Assembly (NCBI RefSeq): GCF_900090265.1
Contig: NZ_LT607752.1
Location: forward strand, 3,534,001 to 3,598,000
Source: Micromonospora rifamycinica
GTDB lineage: Bacteria; Actinomycetota; Actinomycetes; Mycobacteriales; Micromonosporaceae
Length of the DNA: 64,000 nucleotides
Direction of reading: 5' to 3'
The stretch's first letter is position 1, and every line of letters starts with the position of its first letter. The notes under the pieces are model-generated. The model was not told the origin of the DNA, searched no databases, and saw nothing but the letters and a program-made list of their open reading frames with translations. The position numbers and the translations under genes are program-made. Shown piece after piece: positions 44,947-52,900 of this stretch.

Positions 44947-45028
44947 ACCGGCCGCCCGGCCCGGCCGAGCCGAGGGCCGGGGCCGGGAGGGCCGGGGCGG
45001 GGCGGGCGACCTGGTCCCCGCCGGCCCC

Positions 45029-45088
45029 GGTGATCAAGAGGTTTGAGGCAAGCTAGAGATCAAAGACGACTCAAACCTCTTGATCGCC
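45029..45088. repeat. GATCAAGAGGTTT palindrome, copy 3
   Basis: Inverted repeat with 19-bp arms (45029-45047 and 45070-45088, one G-T type mismatch) and a 22-nt loop. The arm begins GGTGATCAAGAGGTTTGAG; its first 16 bases match the two copies at 15.3-15.5 kb. It lies downstream of the protease and could terminate it. Confidence 0.85.
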
Positions 45089-45091
45089 GAA

Positions 45092-45180
45092 ACGAGCATG
45101 CGGGCGGGGGGGTGAGCGCGCCGGAACGAGCACGCGGGCGGGGGTGAGCACGCGGGGGGAGCACGCGGGCGGGGGTGAGT
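45092..45180. repeat. Degenerate GAGCACGCGGGCGGGGGTGAG tandem repeat
   Basis: About four imperfect units of roughly 20 bp, containing GAGCAcGCGGGcGGGGG, between the palindrome and the RusA-like gene. No gene is supported in it. Confidence 0.7.
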
Positions 45181-45228
45181 GAGCCGGCCCCGGGAGGCAT
45201 CGGATCGGTGTCGTCGGAGGTCGGTGGG

Positions 45229-45627
45229 TCAGCGCCGCGAGAGGCGGACGTGGTACCGCGTCTGGTCGGCGGGCTCCCGCCGGTAGTGCACCTCCTGGAT
45301 CTGCCGGTCGTTGCCGTACACGGCGACGGACGCCAGCTCACCCAGGTGGTCCAGAGGTCCCCGGTGACCCTTCGACTCCAGCACGTCGGCGATGCCGCCC
45401 AGGTAGTTGGTGGCGTCCGACGGTGGCTCGGCCGGGCTCTCCAGCACGACGTCCAGCGCGAGCGGCCCGTCCGGGAAGAGCGGTCCCGGCCCCTCGCCGA
45501 GGGCCTTCCGCGCAGCGTGGAGCAGGGCCAGCACCCGGTCGGCGTAGCAGTGACCAGCAGCGAGCATCGACTTGGCCTCGTTCTTGGCCGGCGGCAGTCC
45601 CTGCACCCAGAAGCTGATCTCCGTCAT
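45229..45627 (-). CDS. RusA-like putative endodeoxyribonuclease, 132 aa
   Basis: Small protein whose layout fits the RusA Holliday-junction resolvase fold: an N-terminal strand WVQGLPPAKNEAKS (compare the xGxPxxKxR start of RusA), then DATNYLGGIADVLE (Asp71, Asn74, Asp81) and YGNDRQIQEVHYRRE (Asp107, Gln109), matching the family pattern DxxN...D...D-x-QI. Whether all catalytic acids are present needs alignment. Start ATG 45627 with GTGGAG upstream. Its 5' end is 119 bp from the left island repeat, so it could be chromosomal, or a remnant of an older insertion at the same tRNA site. RusA proteins are typical of prophages. Confidence 0.65.
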   Translation of the reverse strand: MTEISFWVQGLPPAKNEAKSMLAAGHCYADRVLALLHAARKALGEGPGPLFPDGPLALDVVLESPAEPPSDATNYLGGIADVLESKGHRGPLDHLGELASVAVYGNDRQIQEVHYRREPADQTRYHVRLSRR

Positions 45628-45745
45628 CGCTCCACTCTCTGCCCTCGTCGGCGGCGCCGCACGTGCAGCGGCCCACCGAACACGGCGCGACCGCGCTGCC
45701 GTACCGGAGCTGTCCCCGCGTTACGGAGATGACCTTTTGCACTGG

Positions 45746-45779
45746 GTGGAGCTGAGGGGACTCGAACCCCTGCCCCCTC
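45746..45779. repeat. Left attachment-like repeat (tRNA-Ala 3' fragment)
   Basis: 27 bp identical to 55918-55944, continuing for 7 bp after a single missing base. On the minus strand it reads as the T arm (GGGGTTCGAGTCCCC) and acceptor end of tRNA-Ala. The preceding minus-strand sequence has no D arm or anticodon arm, so it is a fragment, not a second tRNA. Confidence 0.85.
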
Positions 45780-46123
45780 TTACCGATAGTGACGATCTGG
45801 GTCCAGCCGTCAGTCGGCATTCCCCGCCGTCAAGCTGCACAAACGGCACTTCAACATGACCTTCGGATATTACTGTTTGTCAACGTTAGGGTGAGGTTTT
45901 CGGGGGGGCAAGATATGGCATAATGAGTATTCGCAGCCAATGGACGCCCGCCGCCTCTGGGTCGCTGGGTCACGCGTGGCCTGATCAGCGGCCCACACGG
46001 GACGCCTACGGCCATAGCACAGGTCCAGCCATGCCACCGGCGTACTGCCGGCCCCGCCCGGTGGGCCAAGGTTCAGCCGAACGGGCCCTTCTCCGGTCCG
46101 AAGCTGGACGGTACACCTAGAAG
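45780..46123. promoter_or_regulatory. Island left-end non-coding region with operon promoter
   Basis: 344 bp without a supported gene. It includes an AT-rich patch (45850-45930) with CATAAT at 45919-45924 and, on the minus strand, a consensus TTGACA (45878-45883). Near the operon start, TACACC (46112-46117) stands 6 nt before the GTG, which fits a leaderless transcript. Which of these drives the operon is not decided by the sequence. Confidence 0.4.
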
Positions 46124-46948
46124 GTGGCCGATATTTTAGCGATCCACGGAATCTTCGCACACCGAAGTTCGCGCACCGAGATGACCGACGAGTGGCATGA
46201 GGCCATAGTCCGTGGTCTGGAGAACGTGAGTCTTCCTGCAGCTAGGGACATTACCCTGGAGTGCGCCTTCTACGGTCACCTCTACAACGATGGCAAGGCG
46301 GGCGGCCGGAAGTCGTATGTGCCGGCTGACTTGCAGCCCGGCTTCGAGCAGGAGTTCTTTATCGCAATCGGAGAGGCGGCTGGCGAGGAACCGGCCGCCG
46401 CCGACCCGACGAAGGTATGGGCGCCGCGCAGCGTCCAGTGGGCCGTACGTCGGATAGAGAAGTATCGGATGTTCGACCGCGCCGCGTCCGTGACAATCGG
46501 ACTTGTCAAGCAGGTCGCCCGATATTTGCGGGACGACAGCTTCGGGAAGGCGGTCCGTGACGAGCTGGCACGGGCCATGGAGACGAATCCGCGGGTTCTG
46601 GTGGCGCACTCGCTGGGCAGCATAGTGGCGTACGACTGGCTCCGGCGGCAGCCGTCAACGCCGGTGGACACGCTGGTCACGATCGGCTCACCGCTCGGGT
46701 TCCGCGGCATCCGCAAGGCCCTGCATCCGGATCTCGACACGTCGTTACCACCATCGCCAGGAGTATCGACTTGGGTCAATGTAGCAGCGGTGGAGGACGC
46801 CGTCGCCACCGTGAAGGAGTTGGACGGGTTGTTCGGCGGCGAGGTGACCGACCGGGCGGCGCGCAACTCGCGCCTAAAGGCACACAATGCCACGGCGTAT
46901 CTGCAGAACGTGCACACGTCCAACGCGCTCAAGGCGGCGCTCGGGTGA
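46124..46948 (+). CDS. Lipase-like alpha/beta hydrolase, candidate effector
   Basis: First gene of the island operon; 274 aa, soluble, with no signal peptide. It has the alpha/beta hydrolase oxyanion motif IHGIF (residues 7-11), nucleophile Ser163 in VLVAHSLGSIVAYDW, a probable acid Asp225 (WVNVAAVEDAV) and base His254 in KAHNATAYLQN. The layout recalls lipase/esterase-like enzymes seen beside STAND NTPases in bacterial conflict loci. Residue 5 is encoded by TTA (46136-46138), a rare actinobacterial codon that in Streptomyces makes translation bldA-dependent. The start is a GTG and its stop overlaps the next gene by 4 nt. An effector attacking host lipids is inferred; a regulator of the neighbours is possible. 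Confidence 0.85.
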   Translation: MADILAIHGIFAHRSSRTEMTDEWHEAIVRGLENVSLPAARDITLECAFYGHLYNDGKAGGRKSYVPADLQPGFEQEFFIAIGEAAGEEPAAADPTKVWAPRSVQWAVRRIEKYRMFDRAASVTIGLVKQVARYLRDDSFGKAVRDELARAMETNPRVLVAHSLGSIVAYDWLRRQPSTPVDTLVTIGSPLGFRGIRKALHPDLDTSLPPSPGVSTWVNVAAVEDAVATVKELDGLFGGEVTDRAARNSRLKAHNATAYLQNVHTSNALKAALG

Positions 46949-49932
46949 CGGTGGGCTACTTCGGCATCTCCGCAGTCGGCACGTTCCGGAACAGAGGTGA
47001 CTGCGACTTCGCGGACCTCTCGCTCGTCCCGGATGAGGCAAAGGCGATGCGCGAGGCTCTTACTGGGCTCGGCCTCAGGGAGTTGTCTCGGGTGCCGGGT
47101 CGCGAGCTGACCCACGACGAACTCTACGCCGAAGTCGTCAAGCTGCGGGCCGAGCCGGGCGAGGGCTGCAGCTTGGTGCTGTACTGCACGGGTCATGGCC
47201 ATGCGGACGATGACGCGGGGTGGTTGCTTGTGCCGCCGGAGACCGATGCGCAACCTATCGACGATTGGATGACGCCGGCTAGGCTGCTCCGGCCCCTGCT
47301 CCGGCGCAACGTCAGCCAAGTGCTGCTCATCCTGGACGCATGCTACTCCGGGGACGGCGCTCGCGAGGCGCTGACCAGGGCGCTGACGTCGACAGTCAAC
47401 TTGGGGTCAGCCACTGACCTGTGGGTGGTTGCTGCGGCACGCCGGTTGGACGAGGCACAGCAGATGACGTTTGTCCCGGCGTTTGTCGACGCCATGAACC
47501 GGCAGGCCGCACAGTCGTTGACCGACCCCTTCCTAGATCCGTCGAGGGTGACCGACCTGACCGCTGAACTCCTGAAGAAACAGCATGCCGAACAGGTGCC
47601 CTGGGTCGCTGCGGGCTATCAGGCGGGCGGATGCCGAGCCCTTCCCAACCCACTGTTCATGCCGCCCGATCCTCCAACCGGCCGGTTTGCACGGCAGTGG
47701 AGCGCGCCGGCCCGGGGCGTGGCCGAAGCATCCCAACCCGGATGGTACTTCGCCGGGCGCGATGACATCCTTCGCGACCTGGCGAACCACCTCCAAGGCG
47801 ACGGCTCACCGCAACCCGTACTCCTCCGCGGTGGTCCGGGCACCGGCAAGACGGCGATCCTAGGCCGGCTCCTGATGGCGGCGACGGACGAGGCGCGGCA
47901 AGCATTGCCGCCAGTGGCCCGCCACGGAGTGCTGCCGACGGGGGACGTCCCGATTACCGCGCTTTCCGTCGACGGGCTCGACGCGGAGTCTGCGGCCGAG
48001 GATCTGGCCGACGCCCTGGGCCTGCCGGTCCGGGACCTCGCCGGGTCGGTCGCCGCCCTCACACGGAGGACCGAGCCACTCGCGCTGCTGATCGACGACG
48101 TGGACCGCGCCGCCGACCCGAACGGCATCATCGAGCAGTTCCTGCGGCGACTCGCTGCCGTGCCGTGCGTCCGGCTCGTCGCCGCCGTGCGCGGTGAGTC
48201 GATCGACGGGTTCCGGCAGATCGAGCTGCCAGAAGCGGGCCCGGCCATTGAGTCGTACGTCCGGATCCGGCTAACGTACGCTCTCGGGTCGTCCGCCCGC
48301 TCGGCGTCCGCGCAGCTCGCTGACGCCTGCCAGGGCAACTTCTCCGCAGCCGTCGTTGCCGTCGACGCGCTGCTGCGCTCCGGCTCCGCCATGAAGCCGG
48401 TGCAGGACGCGCTGACGGAGGGCCTGCGTGCGGCGCACCGGCGGCTGGGCGCGCTGTGCCGGAATGCGATGACCGGCTGGGCAGCGGATCCGCACGAGCT
48501 CGTGACCTGCCTCTCCGCGGCGTGTTCGTATTCCACGGGCGGCCGTCTGCCAGCGGATCTCTGGGCCGCCATGGCGTGTCGGCTGACCGGGCGCAACTAC
48601 GACCCGCGCGAGATAAGCATGTGCGCCAAGGCGGCGGGTGCCTTCCTGGAAGGCACGGTGCGGTGGCGCCCGCGTTTCGAGTACGTGGGTCAGGACGACG
48701 AACGGGTCCGGATCGCCGAGGTGCTGATCGACGAGGCACGCCAGCTCTACGGTCCGCAGTGGACCAATTGTCCCGAGGAGGTGATGGCAATCCTGCTCGG
48801 CGCCGCCACCGACACAGATGGCCGGTTCGTGTCGTTGCTGGATGAGGCGCCGCTCCTGCTCGCAGCGCCACCGCCGCTGGTCACCCGGGCATTGGGGAAC
48901 GTCCGGAAGCGAGCCGACGGGCGCCACCGCATCGCCGCCTGGGCCGGCGTACCCGTGCGCGGCCAGCCGCAGGATCGCGCGCTTCTGCTCGGCCTGCTGG
49001 GGGCTCGTAACGGTCTACCACAGCTTGCCGAGGGCACTCAGGTCGTCTGGGCGAACCAGGTCACGTCGCCGGAGCGCCCCTCCCTGCTGACCCGCCTGGC
49101 TGTGGCGAACGGCATCCTCGTGACCGCCCATGACGATGCCTCAGTGCGCTGGTGGGACAGCCGGCGTGGAGCCGAACTGCGAGCGTGGCCGCCGCCGCGT
49201 ACCCGGTGGACGGACGCGGCCATCACCGGCCTCGCCGCCACCGGTCCGCTGACCATCGCGGTGACCGGCGACCACCAAGCCTTCTGCTGGGATACCACGG
49301 ATGCCCAGGCGCCGCGGGCACTGCCCGGACCGGCGACGCTGACCGCCGCGCATGCCGCCGGCGTCATCGCCCTCGTCCACGGCTCCACCATCACCTTGCT
49401 GGATGGAACATCCGGTGTAGAGCGACGGCGGCACAGCGTTTCCGACGAGGTGCTGCTCGCGGACTTCGCGGGATCGGCCGATCGGCCGGTTCTCTGGCTC
49501 GTGGACCGCGTGGGCCGGGTGTGGCAATGGGATCTTCGGGCAGACGGCCGCCAGCCGTCGCCGGTGAGCCTGTGCCCGTTGCCGCTGGAGCTGGCCTGTT
49601 CCCGCGAGGACGACACCACAGTGGTCGTCGACGTACGCGGTGAATTGACGCTGCCGACCCGCGCCGGCCCGGTGGGCCGGCCGGGGACGGCGGGTGGCGA
49701 GCTCCGGTCGGCGGCCGTGACAGCGAAGTGGCTGGTCCTCGGCGGTGGCTCGGATCGGCGGTCAGGATGGCTGGAGATGCACCCACTGACGAACCGTGGG
49801 CCGGCTACCCGATGGCCGGTGGACGGGACGGTGATCGGCCTCGGTGTGGTGCGCGATCTGGTGGTCGTGGCCACCTCTGGAGGTCTCGCCGTTCTCCGCC
49901 TTCCCGCGGGCGTGACTGAGGGGAGGCGGTGA
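46945..49932 (+). CDS. Caspase-like protease / STAND NTPase / beta-propeller protein
   Basis: A 995-aa multidomain protein. Residues 1-235 form a C14 caspase (metacaspase) domain with the His-Cys dyad His84 (LYCTGHGHADDDAGWLL) and Cys133 (LLILDACYSGDG). Residues 265-700 are a STAND/AAA module with Walker A GGPGTGKT (296-303) and Walker B LLIDDVD (381-387), followed by winged-helix and helical segments. The C-terminus (about 720-995) has WD40/beta-propeller-like repeats (VRWWDSRRG about 733, FCWDTTDA about 780, VWQWDLRADG about 858). The plan sensor-switch-protease matches bacterial NLR-like immunity proteins. Start GTG 46945 overlaps the hydrolase gene (GTGA). Function in antiphage defence is inferred, not shown. 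Confidence 0.85.
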   Translation: MTVGYFGISAVGTFRNRGDCDFADLSLVPDEAKAMREALTGLGLRELSRVPGRELTHDELYAEVVKLRAEPGEGCSLVLYCTGHGHADDDAGWLLVPPETDAQPIDDWMTPARLLRPLLRRNVSQVLLILDACYSGDGAREALTRALTSTVNLGSATDLWVVAAARRLDEAQQMTFVPAFVDAMNRQAAQSLTDPFLDPSRVTDLTAELLKKQHAEQVPWVAAGYQAGGCRALPNPLFMPPDPPTGRFARQWSAPARGVAEASQPGWYFAGRDDILRDLANHLQGDGSPQPVLLRGGPGTGKTAILGRLLMAATDEARQALPPVARHGVLPTGDVPITALSVDGLDAESAAEDLADALGLPVRDLAGSVAALTRRTEPLALLIDDVDRAADPNGIIEQFLRRLAAVPCVRLVAAVRGESIDGFRQIELPEAGPAIESYVRIRLTYALGSSARSASAQLADACQGNFSAAVVAVDALLRSGSAMKPVQDALTEGLRAAHRRLGALCRNAMTGWAADPHELVTCLSAACSYSTGGRLPADLWAAMACRLTGRNYDPREISMCAKAAGAFLEGTVRWRPRFEYVGQDDERVRIAEVLIDEARQLYGPQWTNCPEEVMAILLGAATDTDGRFVSLLDEAPLLLAAPPPLVTRALGNVRKRADGRHRIAAWAGVPVRGQPQDRALLLGLLGARNGLPQLAEGTQVVWANQVTSPERPSLLTRLAVANGILVTAHDDASVRWWDSRRGAELRAWPPPRTRWTDAAITGLAATGPLTIAVTGDHQAFCWDTTDAQAPRALPGPATLTAAHAAGVIALVHGSTITLLDGTSGVERRRHSVSDEVLLADFAGSADRPVLWLVDRVGRVWQWDLRADGRQPSPVSLCPLPLELACSREDDTTVVVDVRGELTLPTRAGPVGRPGTAGGELRSAAVTAKWLVLGGGSDRRSGWLEMHPLTNRGPATRWPVDGTVIGLGVVRDLVVVATSGGLAVLRLPAGVTEGRR

Positions 49933-52900
49933 CTGTGACCCCGAAGGAGGCGTACCGCCGAGACCTGGCCGTCGCGTGCCTTGTCGTGCTGCACGAGGCG
50001 GCGGTCAACTCGCGGGCCGCGGAGCTGGCAGACGACCTGCGGACAATATGTGAGCACGGTGTCGACGCCGATGTCCTGACCAGGGTGCCGACCTGGCTCT
50101 GGCGCGAGACCAGCTCGGGCCTGCAGATGATCTTGAACGCGGCAACCGAACCCGAGGGCGACTCCTCCACGGCCGCCGAAGTCGCGCAAGCGCTGGGCGA
50201 GGAGGTCGTGGCCGACCTGCTGGACCTGGATGCGGAACAGGCTCTGCCGGGAAGGCCGGTCGCTCCGACTGTCATCGTGACGACTGGCGATGATCGGCAC
50301 GTAGCCATTTCGTTGTGGCCCCCAGACGCCCGGCACCCCTGGTTCCGGCCCGCGGAGCCGCCGGAAGAAACGACCATGGCCATACGCCGAGTTCTTGCGC
50401 CCTTCGAGTCGCTCGCGGATCTTCCTATCGACCTGGACCTCGAAGCCGGCTATCTGTGGCCGGCGCACGTCGCAGGCCGCCCCACACTGGGACTGCACAC
50501 CGCCCTTGTCGCGCTGGCCCGAGCCACCGGGCTGAGCAATGTGCCGGCCACGCTGGTGGCGATCGGCGACCTGGACGAGAAGGGCGGGTTCACGGTGCCC
50601 CCGGACACGGCGGCCTCCGCGACCGATCACCTGGCCTGCGCCGTCCTCATGCGGGGTAGCCAAGGGTGGCAGCTCACGGAGGCGGACGGAACCGTCCGTA
50701 CGGCCGCCGGTGACGACCTGGACACCGCGGCCGCCCTGGTCTGGGGCGACGAATGGACGGCCTGGAAACGTGAACAGCATCGGCGCGAGCTGGAGCTGCT
50801 CGGCTGGGCCGTGGTTGATCCGAGCGGGCCGTCGCCACACCATCTCGTTCCGGAGACCGACGTCCAACAGGTGAACCGACTGTTCACGCTGTTCCACCAG
50901 GCCATCCAGGCGAAGATCAACACGGTGGCGGTCCTCGGCGGCCCGCCGAGTAGCGGCAAGAGCGTCATCGTACGCTGCTTGGCCGCCCGCCTCGCCCAGC
51001 AGAGAAAGAACCCGCCGCTGACCCGGATCATCGCAAGCACCACGCATGAACTGCCTAATCGCGAGGTGGCGCTGCGGATCGGGCGCCACGCGTTGGGCAT
51101 GGATGAGGCGATCGGCGCGCGACGGCGCCTGCTGGTCCTCGATGACCTCCACCCGGTCGGCGACGGGAACGTCGACGCGCTGCTGCCCTATCTGTCCCAT
51201 GCGCTGGGCTGCTCGATCCTCGGGGTGCTCCAGTATGACGTGAACTCCAACGAGGAGTGGCAGACCGACCACATCAACGTCGTCACCGCCGTGGTCGGCA
51301 GGCAGGCGATGCGGACTTTCGTCGAGGAGCTTTGCGAGGCGCACCCGCAACGCCTCGACCGGGCCGCCGGGCTCGCCGAGCTGAATCGGCCCCGGCCAAC
51401 CGCCGACGTCCGGCGGCTGATCCAGATCATGCTCGGCCAGAACAAGCTGATCGACCAGTTTCAGGCCCTTGACGAGGCGACCCGTACGGTCATCGCGACG
51501 ACTGCGGCCTGGACGCTCGCACGGGGCTGGTACGCGCACGACCTTCTCGGCACACTCACCGCCGGGCAATGCGCAGCCTTCGGGCTGGAATCGGACTCCA
51601 ACGGCACCCAATGGCGGCTGCCCAGCCCGGACAACTGCCGCGCGATCCTGACCGCGTACCGCGCGATGCGACCTGAGACGCCGGCCCACCGCCGGATGCA
51701 CCCGATCGACGCCACCATGGCCGATCTCCTGCTACCCGGGCTGCTCTCCGCGTTGCGGGAAGGGTCACCCCGCACACTCACCCTGTTACGCGGGATCCGG
51801 CTACACCGCAACGCCGTCGTCGCCGAGGTCATCCGGCGGTCTTGGGACGAGCGGATACTGCGCCGCTGGATCCGGCACCCGGAGACCCACCCGGCGCGGA
51901 TCGCCGAGCTGTTGGTCGACCTGAACGTCTGGCTCAGCGAGGCGGTGGTCAAGGAGTGCCTTGACACCCTTATCGACCGGCTCGGCGAGCAGACCGACAC
52001 CTTCACCGTTCAGGATGCCCTCGTCACGATCCGGTGCGTGCGCGCCTACCTGGCGGAAATCACCGCCTGGTGGCGTTCAGTCGGCGACTGGATCCACGAC
52101 CAGGTCGTCGATCACCTCACCCGAGGCAACGGGAGCGCAGGCGAGCGGTTCCAGCTGCTGCGGCTGACCGAATCCTTCTACGACATGACGCTGCAGCAGG
52201 TGATCACCGAGCACGCCGGCAACGTCCTCGGTGGCCTGGACGCGTCCCAAGCCGACGACTACTACCTGGTACGCCGCGTGCGGGCGCTGCAGAGCCGGGC
52301 GGAACGCGCCCTGCGCCTGGACCAGACGTGGTTCCCGATCGAGCAGGAGGCACCCGTCCAGGCCCTGCTCGCTGCGGAGCCGCCGAAGAATGCCGGACTT
52401 CACCTGATCATCAGCTGGCTGGCCCTACAGCAGTATTTCGGGGAGGCGACCTGGGACAACCTGCTGGACGAGCATGAGCACCGGTTCGTGACAGCCATGC
52501 GCTACACATCGCCGCACGAGTTCAGCCGGGCCTTCAACGAACTGAAGAACCATGGAGCCACCCGTGCAAACGCGGTCTTCCATCGCGCGATGAAGAACAA
52601 TCCCCGCCGAAAGGTGCAGGAAAACCAGCCGTTTCTCCAGACAGTCCGCGCTCTGCTGCACAACGCCGCGCCGATCGAGGCGGCAGAGATGCTGCGGAGC
52701 ATTGCGGCCGCGCATATCCACGCGGCATACATCCTGATCTACCCACGAGACGACGAGCCGGATAACGACTTCGCCGCCCGCATGGCCGACCGCGCGGTGG
52801 AGCTGGCGGACGCCAAAGGTGTCGGCATGCTGCTCTCTGTCACACAGTCAATCGACGAGATCTACGTTGTACAGTCCGGAGGTTTCGCGCAGACCTTGGC

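Noticed and set aside
45746..46000. A tmRNA (ssrA) 3' end on the minus strand, suggested by the TTCGAG arm and AGCTCCACC end
   Set aside because: No tmRNA-like 5' end (GGGGxTG...TTTCGACxx) or tag-peptide reading frame is seen upstream on that strand. The segment matches the tRNA-Ala 3' end over 34 bp, which explains it better.
49038..51701. Long minus-strand open frame across the caspase-STAND and giant NTPase genes
   Set aside because: Antisense shadow of two genes with clear domains; residue composition is Arg/Pro/Gly-rich noise.
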